From NCBI RefSeq assembly GCF_023952475.1, contig NZ_JALHRX010000001.1, positions 248,001 through 312,000 of the forward strand: 64,000 nucleotides of DNA, read 5' to 3'. Position 1 is the first letter of the stretch; each line of letters opens with the position of its first letter. This DNA is from Cupriavidus sp. WGlv3 (GTDB lineage: Bacteria > Pseudomonadota > Gammaproteobacteria > Burkholderiales > Burkholderiaceae). Shown here in pieces: positions 8,863 through 17,943 of the stretch. A program made the position numbers and the translations under genes. The notes below the pieces were generated by a model. The model made no database searches and was not told the origin of the DNA. It was given only the letters and a program-made list of their open reading frames with translations.

Positions 8863-9744
8863 ATGTCAAACACCGCCAACGCCCAAGCCTCCTCCCAGCC
8901 GGTCCGCTTCGAAGGCAGCGACCAGTACGTTGCCACCGACGACCTCAAGCTCGCCGTCAATGCCGCGCGCACGCTGCAGCGCCCGCTGCTGATCAAGGGC
9001 GAGCCCGGCACCGGCAAGACCATGCTGGCCGAGGAAGTCGCCGCCGCGCTGGGCATGCCGCTGCTGCAATGGCATATCAAGTCGACCACCAAGGCGCAGC
9101 AGGGCCTGTACGAGTACGACGCCGTATCGCGCCTGCGCGACTCGCAACTGGGCGACGACCGCGTCCACGACATCCGCAACTACATCGTCAAGGGTGTGCT
9201 GTGGCAGGCGTTCGAGGCCGATGAGCAAGTCGTGCTGCTGATCGACGAGATCGACAAGGCCGACATCGAATTCCCCAACGACCTGCTGCGCGAACTCGAC
9301 CGCATGGAGTTCTATGTCTACGAGACCCGCGAGCTGGTCAAGGCCAAGCACCGTCCGCTGGTGATCATCACCTCGAACAACGAGAAGGAACTGCCCGACG
9401 CCTTCCTGCGCCGCTGCTTCTTCCACTACATCAAGTTCCCCGATGCCGAGACCATGCAGCAGATCGTCGACGTGCACTACCCCGGCATCAAGCGCGAGCT
9501 GGTTGCCGCCGCGCTGGAATCGTTCTACGAGATGCGCAACCTGCCGGGCCTGAAAAAGAAGCCGTCGACGTCCGAGCTGATCGACTGGCTCAAGCTGCTG
9601 ATGGCCGAGGACATTCCGCCCGAGGCGCTGAAGAGCCCGGACAAGAAGGCCGCGATCCCGCCGCTGCATGGCGCGCTGCTGAAGAACGAGCAGGACGTGC
9701 ACCTGTTCGAGCGCCTGGTGTTCATGAACCGCGCCAACCGCTGA
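8863..9744 (+). CDS. MoxR-family AAA+ ATPase
   Basis: This 293-residue protein has the Walker A motif GEPGTGKT (residues 46-53), Walker B LLIDEIDKAD (about residue 125), a sensor 1 region (VIITSNNEKELP) and the FLRRCFFHYI arginine-finger segment typical of MoxR ATPases. MoxR proteins act as chaperone-like ATPases and are usually encoded with a VWA-domain protein, as here two genes downstream. It begins a probable three-gene operon, moxR-GNAT-VWA, with 17 and 29 bp gaps. The client protein is unknown; no carbon-monoxide or methanol dehydrogenase genes are in the window. Confidence 0.93.
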   Translation: MSNTANAQASSQPVRFEGSDQYVATDDLKLAVNAARTLQRPLLIKGEPGTGKTMLAEEVAAALGMPLLQWHIKSTTKAQQGLYEYDAVSRLRDSQLGDDRVHDIRNYIVKGVLWQAFEADEQVVLLIDEIDKADIEFPNDLLRELDRMEFYVYETRELVKAKHRPLVIITSNNEKELPDAFLRRCFFHYIKFPDAETMQQIVDVHYPGIKRELVAAALESFYEMRNLPGLKKKPSTSELIDWLKLLMAEDIPPEALKSPDKKAAIPPLHGALLKNEQDVHLFERLVFMNRANR

Positions 9745-9761
9745 GCGCGCGGCCAAGCCCG

Positions 9762-10364
9762 ATGACCGACACGACCGCTTTTGCCAAACCCGTGACCCTG
9801 GCGGGCCGGCATGCCACGCTCGAACCGCTGCGCCCCGGGCACGCCGACGGCCTGCGCGCCGCCTGCGCCGACGGCGAGCTGTGGAAGCTCTGGTACACCA
9901 GCGTGCCGGCGCCCGAGCGCATGGAGGCCGAGATCGCGCGGCGCCTGGACCTGCAGCAGCGCGGCACCATGCTGCCGTTCGCGGTGCGCGACGCGGCCGG
10001 CGAACTGGCCGGCATGACCACGTACATGAATATCGACGCGGCCAACCGGCGCGTCGAGATCGGCTCGACCTGGTATGCGCGCCGGGTCCAGCGCACGCCG
10101 CTGAACACCGAATGCAAGCTGATGCTGCTGGGCCATGCCTTCGACCATCTCGACTGCATCGCGGTGGAATTCCGCACGCACTGGATGAACCAGCAGAGCC
10201 GCGCCGCCATCGCGCGCCTGGGCGCCCGGCAGGACGGCGTGCTGCGCAACCACATGCGCATGCCGGACGGCACGCTGCGCGACACCGTGGTGTTCTCGAT
10301 CATTGCCAGCGAATGGCCGGCGGTGCGACAACACCTGCAATTCCAGCTCGAGCGCCCGCGCTGA
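9762..10364 (+). CDS. GNAT-family N-acetyltransferase (RimJ/RimL-like)
   Basis: This 200-residue protein has the GNAT fold order of the RimJ/RimL group: LEPLRPGHADGL near the start, then VEIGSTWYARRVQRTPLNTE, EFRTHWMNQQSRAAIARLGARQDGVLRNHMRMPDG and a final TVVFSII strand. The family acetylates protein N-termini, amino acids or small amines with acetyl-CoA; the substrate here cannot be told. It sits between moxR and the VWA gene with short gaps, which suggests co-transcription, although this gene is not a usual partner of moxR. Confidence 0.85.
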   Translation: MTDTTAFAKPVTLAGRHATLEPLRPGHADGLRAACADGELWKLWYTSVPAPERMEAEIARRLDLQQRGTMLPFAVRDAAGELAGMTTYMNIDAANRRVEIGSTWYARRVQRTPLNTECKLMLLGHAFDHLDCIAVEFRTHWMNQQSRAAIARLGARQDGVLRNHMRMPDGTLRDTVVFSIIASEWPAVRQHLQFQLERPR

Positions 10365-10393
10365 CGCGCCGCGCCGACTGAAAGCGAGGCACC

Positions 10394-11569
10394 ATGCTGA
10401 TCGATTTCTTCTTCTCGCTGCGCCACGCCAAGCTGCCGGTATCGGTCAAGGAATACCTGACCATGCTGGAAGCGCTCAAGGCGCAGGTCATCACGCCCTC
10501 CATCGACGAGTTCTACTACCTGTCGCGGATGACGCTGGTAAAGGACGAGAAGCACTTCGACAAGTTCGACCAGACCTTCGCCGCCTACTTCAAGGGCGTG
10601 GAAAGCCTGGTCGACTGGAAGTCCGACATCCCGCTCGACTGGCTGCAGAAGACGCTGGAACGCGAGCTGTCGCCCGAGGAAAAGGCCAAGATCGAGGCCA
10701 TGGGCGGCCTCGACAAGCTGATGGAGCGCCTCAAGCAGCTGCTCGAGGAACAGAAGGAAAAGCACGAGGGCGGCAACAAGTGGATCGGCACCGGCGGCAC
10801 CTCGCCGTTCGGCCATGGCGGCTACAACCCCGAGGGCATCCGCATTGGCGGCCCGTCCAAGGGCAACCGCACCGCGATCAAGGTGTGGGAGGCGCGCGCC
10901 TACAAGGACTATGACGACCAGGTCGAACTGGGCACGCGCAATATCAAGGTCGCGCTGCGCCGGCTGCGCCGCTTCGCCCGCGAAGGCGCCGACACCGAGC
11001 TGGACCTCGACGACACCATCCATTCCACCGCGGCCAACGCCGGCCTGCTCGACATCAAGCTGCGGCCCGAGCGCCACAACAAGGTCAAGGTGCTGATGCT
11101 GATGGACGTGGGCGGCTCGATGGACGACCACATCAAGCGCGTCGAGGAACTGTTCTCGGCCACCAAGACCGAGTTCAAGCACCTGGAGTACTACTACTTC
11201 CACAACTGCCTGTACGACTACGTGTGGAAGAACAACCGCCGCCGCCACGCCGAGAAACTGGCGACGTGGGACCTGCTGCACAAGTACACGCCCGACTACA
11301 AGATCATCTTCGTCGGCGACGCCACCATGAGCCCGTACGAGATCCTGCAGCCGGGCGGGTCGGTCGAGTACAACAACGCCGAGGCCGGCGCGGTGTGGCT
11401 GAACCGGATGACCGAGCAGTTCCCGCACTTCGTCTGGCTCAACCCCGAACCCGAAGGACTGTGGCAGTACCGGCAGTCGATCACGGTGATCAACCAGCTG
11501 ATGAAAGGACGGATGTTCCCGGTCACGCTGGCGGGGCTGGAACAGGCGATGAAGGTGCTGTCGAAGTAA
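10394..11569 (+). CDS. VWA-domain (CoxE-like) protein, MoxR partner
   Basis: This 391-residue cytosolic protein has no signal peptide. An N-terminal helical part includes a charged KLMERLKQLLEEQKEKHEGG segment and a glycine-rich loop (TGGTSPFGHGGYNPEGI). The C-terminal half is a VWA domain of the CoxE type. Its MIDAS-like motif at about residue 238 reads DVGGSMD rather than the usual DxSxS, so the first serine is replaced by glycine. Linked moxR and VWA genes usually make a chaperone pair that inserts metals or remodels enzyme complexes. It is the third gene of the unit and is followed by a repeat element instead of a clear terminator. Confidence 0.88.
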   Translation: MLIDFFFSLRHAKLPVSVKEYLTMLEALKAQVITPSIDEFYYLSRMTLVKDEKHFDKFDQTFAAYFKGVESLVDWKSDIPLDWLQKTLERELSPEEKAKIEAMGGLDKLMERLKQLLEEQKEKHEGGNKWIGTGGTSPFGHGGYNPEGIRIGGPSKGNRTAIKVWEARAYKDYDDQVELGTRNIKVALRRLRRFAREGADTELDLDDTIHSTAANAGLLDIKLRPERHNKVKVLMLMDVGGSMDDHIKRVEELFSATKTEFKHLEYYYFHNCLYDYVWKNNRRRHAEKLATWDLLHKYTPDYKIIFVGDATMSPYEILQPGGSVEYNNAEAGAVWLNRMTEQFPHFVWLNPEPEGLWQYRQSITVINQLMKGRMFPVTLAGLEQAMKVLSK

Positions 11570-11616
11570 GATTTGAAACGCGCAACGCGCGCCGCAGCCA
11601 ACGCCGCCCGAACAAG

Positions 11617-11743
11617 GCTCCCCTCGCCCGCTTGCGGGAGAGGGGTGGGGGAGAGGGCCGGAGTACCCACGGAGTGAGGCGCGTCGGTTTGCCAGCGCCT
11701 GCCCTCTCCCCCGGCCCCTCTCCCGCGCGCGGGAGAGCGGAGC
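11617..11743. repeat. Inverted-repeat (REPIN/MITE-like) element, copy 1
   Basis: Two palindromic halves, CCCGCTTGCGGGAGAGG-type on the left and CCTCTCCCGCGCGCGGGAG on the right, are arranged head to head around a spacer of about 45 bp, giving a 127-bp element. Its interior (GGCCGGAGTACCCACGGAGT leftward; GCGCCTGCCCTCTCCC rightward) matches the interiors of copies 2 and 3 read in reverse and the ends of the DUF559-bearing copy. It lies between the convergent VWA and LysR genes. Confidence 0.85.
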
Positions 11744-11771
11744 AAACCACCGGCATGCTGGAACCTCTGAC

Positions 11772-12680
11772 TCACCCCGGCCGCGCCAGGTCCGCCCCCT
11801 CCATCACCCACGCCCTGAACGTGCGCAACGCCGGCAGGTGCTGCTTCTGCTCCGGATAGCACAGGTAATAGCCCTTCTTGGCCAGCACCTGCGCGGGATG
11901 TGCCACCACCAGCGCGCCGCTGGCCAGCTCCGCCTCGATCAGGCAGCGCGGGATCAGAGCGATGCCCAGCCCCGACAGCGCCGCCTGCGTCAACAGCGAG
12001 AACTGGTCGAAACGCGCCCCGCTCCAGGCGTCGCGCGTGGGCAGGCCGAGCGTGGCGAACCAGTCGGGCCAGGCCTCGGGCACGGTGGTGTGGTGCAGCA
12101 GTGGATAGCGCAGCAACGCCGCCGGCGTCGGCGCGACGCCATCGGGCTCGGACGCCAGCAGGCCAGGCCGGCATACCGGCAGCACCTCGCGGCCGGTCAT
12201 GTAGTCGGCCAGGCTGCCGGGCCAGACGCCATCGCCGAAGCGGATCGCGGCATCGAGATCCGGTTCGGAGAAATCGTAGCCCTGCGCGTGCGGCACGAAC
12301 TCCAGCGTCACCTCCGGATGCCGCGCAAAGAACTGCGGCAGCCGCGGAATCAGCCACTTGGCGCCCAGCGTCGGCATGCTGGCGATATGCAGCACGCCGC
12401 CCCGCCCCTGCCCCGCCATCAATTCCACCGTGGCGGCCTCGAGTTCGTTCAGGCTGGGCGCGATGCGCTCGAGGTAGCGCTCGCCCGCCGGGGTCAGCAC
12501 CAGCCGCTGGCGCACCCGCTGGAACAGTTCGACGCCGAGATAAGCCTCGAGGCTGCGCACCTGCTTGCTGACCGCGCCCTGCGTGACATGCAGCTCACGG
12601 GCGGCTACGGTAAAGCTGTTATGGCGCGCCGCCGCCTCGAAGGCGTGCAACTCGGTCAGCGACGGACATAGGCGCCGCAT
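11772..12680 (-). CDS. LysR-family transcriptional regulator (GcvA-like)
   Basis: This 302-residue protein has an N-terminal winged helix-turn-helix (about residues 5-64, with ARELHVTQGAVSKQVRSLE) and a periplasmic-binding-like effector domain (LHIASMPTLGAKWLIPRLPQF onward), as in the GcvA subgroup. It is divergent from a Bug-type receptor and N-formylglutamate amidohydrolase pair across 130 bp, so it probably controls those genes and itself. The inducer is unknown. Confidence 0.9.
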   Translation of the reverse strand: MRRLCPSLTELHAFEAAARHNSFTVAARELHVTQGAVSKQVRSLEAYLGVELFQRVRQRLVLTPAGERYLERIAPSLNELEAATVELMAGQGRGGVLHIASMPTLGAKWLIPRLPQFFARHPEVTLEFVPHAQGYDFSEPDLDAAIRFGDGVWPGSLADYMTGREVLPVCRPGLLASEPDGVAPTPAALLRYPLLHHTTVPEAWPDWFATLGLPTRDAWSGARFDQFSLLTQAALSGLGIALIPRCLIEAELASGALVVAHPAQVLAKKGYYLCYPEQKQHLPALRTFRAWVMEGADLARPG

Positions 12681-12810
12681 AAATCACCTCTACTTCACGA
12701 CCAAATGGAATGAGCTAGGGATTTTATTTCGTTTGCGAGGGTCCTGCTTGCACGAGCAGAATCGTGAAAACGCCTTTGTCTCTTCCTTGATACCTTTCGC
12801 CACATAGATC

Positions 12811-13797
12811 ATGCAACGTCGCCACCTGCTCCGCGTCCTGGCCGCCACCTCGGCCGCCCTCGCCACCGGCCTGTCGTTCAGCGCCGTCGCCCAGTCCGGC
12901 TATCCGACCAAGCCGATCACGCTGGTAGTGCCGTTCCCGGCCGGCGGCACCACCGACATCGTCGCGCGCATCGTCGCCGACAAGCTCGGCCAGCAACTGG
13001 GCCAGGCCGTGGTGGTCGACAACCGCGGCGGCGCCGGTGGCAGCATCGGCACCACCTTCCTGTCCAAGGCCGCGCCGGACGGCTATACGCTGGGCATCGC
13101 CACGGCCTCGACCCACGGCATCAATCCGGCGGTCTACCCGCGCCTGTCCTACGATGCCACCAAGGACTTCACTACCATCACCAACCTGGCCTCGGTGCCG
13201 AACGTGATGAGCATCCACCCGTCGGTCAAGGCCACCGACATGAAGTCGTTCATCGCGCTGGCGCAGGCGCAGCCCGGCAAGCTTGCCTATGGCTCGGCCG
13301 GCAACGGCAGCGTCTCGCACATGATGGGCGAACTGTTCAAGATCAGCAGCAAGACCGACCTGCTGCACGTGCCGTACAAGGGCGTGGGCCCGGCGCTGAA
13401 CGACGCGCTGGCCGGCCAGGTGCAGGTGCTGTTCGACAACCTGCCGTCGTCGCTGCCCTTCATCGAGGGCGGCAAGCTGCGCGCGCTCGCGGTGGCGGCA
13501 CCCAAGCGCGTGGCCGCGCTGCCCAATGTGCCGACCTTTGCCGAGCTGGGGCTGGGCGAAGTCAACGACGCCGCCTGGTTCGGCCTGATCGCGCCGGCCA
13601 ACCTGCCGGCCGACCTGCAGAACAAGCTCCATGCCGCCGCGGTCAAGGTACTGGCGCTGCCGGAGGTCAAGGCCAAGCTGGAGAAGCTCGGCGCCACGCC
13701 GGTGGGCGACACCCCGGCGCACTTTGCCGCGCAGATCAAGACCGAAGTGGCCAAGAACAAGCGCGTCGCCGCCGCCGCCAAGATCTCGCTCGACTGA
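12811..13797 (+). CDS. Bug-family periplasmic solute receptor (tripartite tricarboxylate transporter type)
   Basis: This 328-residue protein has an exported N-terminus (MQRRHLLRVLAATSAALATG, possibly twin-arginine), then the Bug signature YPTKPITLVVPFPAGGTTD and VVDNRGGAGGSIGT. The family binds carboxylates or amino-acid derivatives in the periplasm, either for TctAB-type transport or for sensing. No tctA or tctB genes are adjacent, so it is an orphan receptor, as is common in Cupriavidus and Bordetella. It is 14 bp upstream of an N-formylglutamate amidohydrolase gene, which hints at an N-acylated amino acid ligand. Confidence 0.93.
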   Translation: MQRRHLLRVLAATSAALATGLSFSAVAQSGYPTKPITLVVPFPAGGTTDIVARIVADKLGQQLGQAVVVDNRGGAGGSIGTTFLSKAAPDGYTLGIATASTHGINPAVYPRLSYDATKDFTTITNLASVPNVMSIHPSVKATDMKSFIALAQAQPGKLAYGSAGNGSVSHMMGELFKISSKTDLLHVPYKGVGPALNDALAGQVQVLFDNLPSSLPFIEGGKLRALAVAAPKRVAALPNVPTFAELGLGEVNDAAWFGLIAPANLPADLQNKLHAAAVKVLALPEVKAKLEKLGATPVGDTPAHFAAQIKTEVAKNKRVAAAAKISLD

Positions 13798-13811
13798 ACG
13801 CAACGCACACC

Positions 13812-14699
13812 ATGACCGACACCGACCGAACCATCGCGGACAGTCCGTTCTGCCTGTACCAGCCCGAGGGCGAGCCCGCGGCGCTGTTCCTGGACTCGCC
13901 GCACAGCGCGACCACCTACCCGACGGACTTCCGCCCCGATCCCGCGCTGCCGCTGCCGCTGCTGCGCCAGGCCGAGGACACCTTCGTCGACGAGCTCTAC
14001 GCCGGCGCCCCGGCGCGCGGCATTCCGCTGCTGTGCGCGGGCTTTCCGCGCAGCTACCTCGACGCCAACCGCGCGCTGGAAGAGATCGACGAAGCCCTGC
14101 TCGACGCGCCCTGGCCGGGCGCCAGGCAGGAAACCGCCAAGACCCGGCTGGGCAAGGGCCTGGTCTGGCGCGTGCTGGACACCGGCGAAGCCATCTACGA
14201 CCGCAAGCTGAGCGTGGCCGAGGTGCAGGCGCGCATCGAACGCTGCTACCTGCCCTACTACGCGCAGCTGCAGAAGCTGGCCGAGCACGCCGTCGCCAGC
14301 CATGGCAGCGCCTGGCATATCAACTGCCACTCGATGCCCAGCCACGCCGCGCCGTTCGCGACCGAATTCCCCGGACTGGAGCATCCGGATTTCGTCGTAG
14401 GCGACCGCGACGGCACCACCTGCGACAAGCGCTTCACCGACCGCGTGGAGGGACTGCTCAAGGAGATGGGCTACGAGGTCTGGCGCAACCACCCGTACAA
14501 GGGCGTCGAGATCGTGCGCGTGGTCGGGCAGCCGCAGGCCGGCCGCCACAGCCTGCAGCTGGAGGTCAATCGCAAGCTCTACATGGACGAGGCCGGCCTC
14601 ACGCATACCGCCGGCTTTGCCAAGCTGCGGCATGACCTGAACAGCCTGCTCGACGAACTGCTGCGCTTTACGCGCGCGATGCCGTCGCGCGTGGCCTGA
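13812..14699 (+). CDS. N-formylglutamate amidohydrolase family protein
   Basis: This 295-residue protein belongs to the FGase family that cleaves N-formylglutamate to glutamate and formate. Family features visible are LFLDSPHSATTYP, RSYLDANRALEEID, INCHSMPS and VGDRDGTTCD. It follows the Bug receptor closely and likely shares its promoter. No other histidine utilisation genes are nearby, so the true substrate may be another N-acyl amino acid rather than the HutG substrate. Confidence 0.87.
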   Translation: MTDTDRTIADSPFCLYQPEGEPAALFLDSPHSATTYPTDFRPDPALPLPLLRQAEDTFVDELYAGAPARGIPLLCAGFPRSYLDANRALEEIDEALLDAPWPGARQETAKTRLGKGLVWRVLDTGEAIYDRKLSVAEVQARIERCYLPYYAQLQKLAEHAVASHGSAWHINCHSMPSHAAPFATEFPGLEHPDFVVGDRDGTTCDKRFTDRVEGLLKEMGYEVWRNHPYKGVEIVRVVGQPQAGRHSLQLEVNRKLYMDEAGLTHTAGFAKLRHDLNSLLDELLRFTRAMPSRVA

Positions 14700-14969
14700 C
14701 GCGGCCGCGTCCCGGGCCCCGGCTTCCCCGCCTTGGCCCGGCCAGGAGAATTCCTGCCCGCGCCGGGATCACTTGGCGCGGACGGTGGTGAGCTGGCCAT
14801 GCTTTAGAAGAATGGGTAACAAGATTTAGGAACTTTGGCAGATGGGTTTCCTCTATCATGGCAATCCTTTGCGAACCCATCCTGGGTGCCGGCCCCTGGC
14901 GCCGGCAGGCAATCCCAGGCAAGCACACACGCTCACAACGCTAACACCGTGATCCGACGAATCTCCGCA

Positions 14970-15746
14970 ATGCTCGGCAGCCGGCTGCGCATGGTGGCCG
15001 CCGCCGTAGCCGGTGCGATCGCGCTGGCAGGCTGCGCCAACCTCCCGGACGAGGCCGCCGGCGCCGCCGCCAGCCCGGCGCCGGTCCCCGCAACCGCAGC
15101 AACCACCGCAGCACCAGCCCGCCCCGCCGCTATCCCCGCCCCGGCAGTCTCCGCTTCAACCCCCACCAAAACTATCAACCTGCCCGACCGCGGCCGCGTC
15201 AGCCTGTCCGAGTACCGCGCGCGCATGCGCGAACAGCTGATGAAGACCGAGAACGCCAGCAGCGATGTCGCCGACTGCGCCGCGCACGCCAGCTGGGTGG
15301 TGCCGCGCTCGGCCACCTACGATGCGCTGAAGATCCCCACCGGCGCGCTCGCCGCGGGGCAGGCCACCACCGAACCCTGGAGCGGGCGGTTCTCGCCGGG
15401 CAAGCAGGCGGTGCCGGTCAGCTCGGTGGTCACCTTCGCCGCCACCGCGCACAAGCGCAAGGGCAGCGAAGACTGGCAGCCGGTGAAGGTGCGCTGCGGT
15501 TATGACGACGGCATGATGCTGGCGTACGAGTTGCTCGACAGCAGCGGCGCCACCATCAGCGAGCCGGCCGCCGCGCCGGCGGTGCCCACCGCCACGCGCA
15601 CGTCGGCCAGCAAGAGCCGCAAGGGGGCCAAGGGCAAGAGCACGGCGTCGAAGTCCGGCAAGGCTTCGGCATCGAAGTCGGTGAAGTCGAGCTCTGCCAA
15701 GTCGACGTCGGCCAAGGCGAGCAGCAATAGCAAGAAGAAGCAGTAG
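14970..15746 (+). CDS. Putative lipoprotein with a Lys/Ser/Ala-rich C-terminal tail
   Basis: The 258-residue product begins with a lipoprotein signal ending in LAGC, followed by an Ala/Pro-rich linker. A central domain of about 100 residues (from SLSEYRARMREQLMK to YELLD) has two cysteines. The tail of about 45 residues is almost only Lys, Ser and Ala (SASKSVKSSSAKSTSAKA). I recognise no named family. The tail could bind nucleic acid, peptidoglycan or lipopolysaccharide, but that is a guess. I chose the ATG at 14970 because the signal peptide follows; a GTG at 14949 and an ATG at 14991 are alternatives. A 270-bp gap precedes it with nothing clear in it. Confidence 0.75.
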   Translation: MLGSRLRMVAAAVAGAIALAGCANLPDEAAGAAASPAPVPATAATTAAPARPAAIPAPAVSASTPTKTINLPDRGRVSLSEYRARMREQLMKTENASSDVADCAAHASWVVPRSATYDALKIPTGALAAGQATTEPWSGRFSPGKQAVPVSSVVTFAATAHKRKGSEDWQPVKVRCGYDDGMMLAYELLDSSGATISEPAAAPAVPTATRTSASKSRKGAKGKSTASKSGKASASKSVKSSSAKSTSAKASSNSKKKQ

Positions 15747-15784
15747 GCGCAGGGAGGCAGCGCACGCCGATGAGGGCGCTAGTT

Positions 15785-15915
15785 GTCTCCCCTCTCCCGC
15801 TTGCGGGAGAGGGGCCGGGGGAGAGGGCAGGCGCACGGCAAGCACGATGACGCTTCACTCCGTGGAAACACCGGCCCTCTCCCCCGCCCCTCTCCCATAA
15901 ATGGGAGAGGGGAGA
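15785..15915. repeat. Inverted-repeat (REPIN/MITE-like) element, copy 2
   Basis: The left half is CTCTCCCGCTTGCGGGAGAG and the right half CTCTCCCATAAATGGGAGAG, with a changed hairpin tip that stays self-complementary. The interior, read on the minus strand, contains CCACGGAGTGAAGCG and GCGCCTGCCCTCTCCC, matching copy 1. It lies between the lipoprotein gene (plus) and the M14 peptidase gene (minus), again a convergent gene end. Confidence 0.85.
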
Positions 15916-15936
15916 AGACCATTAGCAAGCCACCGC

Positions 15937-17070
15937 TCAGCCCAGATAATCCAATATCGCCTGCAGCATCGCCGTGCCCAGCAGCGCACTGCGCGCACCA
16001 TTCCATCCGACCGCCGGATCCGGCAGGTCGGCGTTGTCCTTGAACGGCATCTCCAGCGTCAGCGCCAGGCAGCCGAAGGTATGGCCGATGTACTTCGACG
16101 CCAGCTTGAGCGCGTCGGCGTTGTACTTGCTGGCCGCATAGCCATGCACGTCCTGGAAGTCCGGCGAGGCCCGCTTGAAGGCCTCGATAAAGCGCTGCTG
16201 CTCGCGCCGGCGCGCTTCGGTGAAGCCCGGCAGCATCTCGCTGCCGGCGACGAAGTTGTACGGCAGGCCCTCGTCGCCATGGATATCGAAGAACATGTCG
16301 CAGCCGCTGGCCTCGATCGCGCGGCGCACGTGGTAGACCTCGGGGCTGGACTCCGGGCTAGGCGCCATCCATTCGCGGTTCAGGTTGGCACCCGCGGCGT
16401 TGGTGCGCAAGTTGCCGCGCGCCGAGCCGTCGGGGTTCATGTTCGGCACGATATGGAACACCGCGCGCTCGAGCAGCTTGCGCGCGACCGCGTCGCCCGC
16501 CCACACGCCGGTGCCGGTCAGGCGCTGCAGCACGCCCTCGACGAACCATTCGGCCATGCTCTCGCCCGGGTGCTGGCGCGCGATCATCCAGATGGTGGAC
16601 TTGCCGGGACCGGGCGCGCCGATGGTGACGCGCGTCATGTCGCGCCCGTCGACGGTGCTGCCCAGGTGCGACAGCCGCGCCAGCGGCGAGCGCTGGCAGC
16701 TCGCCAGCAACGACAGGTGGCGCTCGTCCGGATACGGCTCGAAATACGCGAACCAGATGCTGTCGTGCTCGGGCGTGACCTCCACGGTCATCACCTGGCC
16801 GTCGAAACGCGTCGGCACGCGGAACCAGTTGGCGCGGTCGTACGACGCCACCGCGCGGTAGTCGCGCCAGCCGTCCGGATAGGTGCAGTCGCCGGCGTTC
16901 AGGAAATGCATGCGGCAGGCCTGCCCGGCCGCGCCCTGCAAACGGAAGTGGAACCACTGGCGGAAGTCGGCCTGCGAATCGGCACGGATGCGCAGGCGGA
17001 TATCGTCGGCGCGGTCGAGCGCCTCGACCTCGATGGCACCGGAATCGAAATGCGAAGAGATATGCAGCAT
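15937..17070 (-). CDS. M14-family zinc carboxypeptidase (cytosolic carboxypeptidase-like)
   Basis: This 377-residue protein has no signal peptide. An N-terminal beta-rich domain precedes the M14 peptidase domain. Zinc and catalytic motifs are visible: RQHPGESMAEW (His and Glu ligands), NPDGSARGN, NLNREW, DIHGDEG (third ligand His) and LTLEMPF (catalytic Glu). This order fits the bacterial cytosolic carboxypeptidase (CCP/AGBL) subgroup, which trims C-terminal residues or modified side chains. Its substrate is unknown. It is followed by yaaA on the same strand upstream, with 38 bp between the genes. Confidence 0.88.
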   Translation of the reverse strand: MLHISSHFDSGAIEVEALDRADDIRLRIRADSQADFRQWFHFRLQGAAGQACRMHFLNAGDCTYPDGWRDYRAVASYDRANWFRVPTRFDGQVMTVEVTPEHDSIWFAYFEPYPDERHLSLLASCQRSPLARLSHLGSTVDGRDMTRVTIGAPGPGKSTIWMIARQHPGESMAEWFVEGVLQRLTGTGVWAGDAVARKLLERAVFHIVPNMNPDGSARGNLRTNAAGANLNREWMAPSPESSPEVYHVRRAIEASGCDMFFDIHGDEGLPYNFVAGSEMLPGFTEARRREQQRFIEAFKRASPDFQDVHGYAASKYNADALKLASKYIGHTFGCLALTLEMPFKDNADLPDPAVGWNGARSALLGTAMLQAILDYLG

Positions 17071-17108
17071 GGCTGGCGGTCTCGTGGCGATGGGTTCAGG
17101 ACGCGTGG

Positions 17109-17894
17109 TCAGTCTTCGAGGCGGCGGCGGAATACCCAGCGGGTCGCGTCCGAGGCCGCCTGGTCGAAGGCATAGCCGTCTTCGGCGAAGCGCTTGAGCT
17201 TGTCCGGCTCGGTCACGCCGTGCGTCACGGCGTAGCGCGCCATGGTGCCGCGCGCGCGCTTGGCGTGGAACGAAATGATCTTGTAGCGGCCGCCCTTCCA
17301 GTCCTCGAACACCGGCGTGACGATGCGCGCCTGCAGCACCTTGGGCCGCACCACCTTGAAATACTCTTCCGAGGCGAGGTTGACCAGCACCGGCGCGCCC
17401 TCCTGCTTGAGCTCGGCCATGTCGGCGTTGAGCAGCTGCGTGACGTCGTCGCCCCAGAACGCGTACAGGTCCTTGCCGGCGGCATTGTCAAGGCGCGTGC
17501 CCATTTCAAGCCGGTACGGCTGCATCCAGTCCAGCGGGCGCAGCACGCCGTACAGGCCGGACAGGATGCGCAGGTGCTTCTGCGCAAAGCCAAGCTCGTC
17601 GGCCGACAGCGATTTCGCGTCGAGGCCGTCGTAGACATCGCCGTTGAAGGCCAGCACCGCCTGCTTGCTGTTGGCCGCGGTGAAGCCCGGCGACCAGTCG
17701 GCGTAGCGGGTCACGTTGAGCACCGCGAGCTTGTCGGAGATGTCCATGAGGGCGCCCACGTCCTGCGGCGCGAGCCGGCGCAGGCGCTCGATCAGCGCGG
17801 CGGAACGGTCGATGAAGCGCGGCAGCGTGTGGGTCTTGATGCGGGCGGGAGTCTCGTAGTCCAAGGACTTGGCGGGAGACAAAACGATGAGCAT
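17109..17894 (-). CDS. yaaA: YaaA (DUF328/UPF0246), peroxide stress resistance protein
   Basis: The 261-residue protein starts [14 protein letters not shown], the hallmark of the YaaA family, and contains FNGDVYDGL and [14 protein letters not shown]. In E. coli YaaA limits iron-dependent DNA damage during hydrogen peroxide stress. The length is normal. I used the ATG at 17894 because homology begins there, although the frame stays open upstream. The divergent PIN gene begins 49 bp away, so the two promoters share a very short region. Confidence 0.93.
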   Translation of the reverse strand: MLIVLSPAKSLDYETPARIKTHTLPRFIDRSAALIERLRRLAPQDVGALMDISDKLAVLNVTRYADWSPGFTAANSKQAVLAFNGDVYDGLDAKSLSADELGFAQKHLRILSGLYGVLRPLDWMQPYRLEMGTRLDNAAGKDLYAFWGDDVTQLLNADMAELKQEGAPVLVNLASEEYFKVVRPKVLQARIVTPVFEDWKGGRYKIISFHAKRARGTMARYAVTHGVTEPDKLKRFAEDGYAFDQAASDATRWVFRRRLED

Positions 17895-17943
17895 GGCAAA
17901 ATCGCGGCAGTAGCCAAGGACAAACAAGCCCAGATTGTAGCGA

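Noticed and set aside
8319..9179. 286-codon minus-strand frame in the moxR upstream region
   Set aside because: It overlaps moxR antisense and has no domain, start signal or codon pattern of its own.
9722..11428. 568-codon minus-strand frame opposite the VWA gene
   Set aside because: It is antisense to moxR/GNAT/VWA, with no motifs; the plus-strand proteins have recognisable domains.
15600..15746. Tandem-looking Ser/Lys/Ala codons as a DNA satellite repeat
   Set aside because: The repetition is only at protein level (low-complexity tail); the bases vary and no fixed repeat unit exists.
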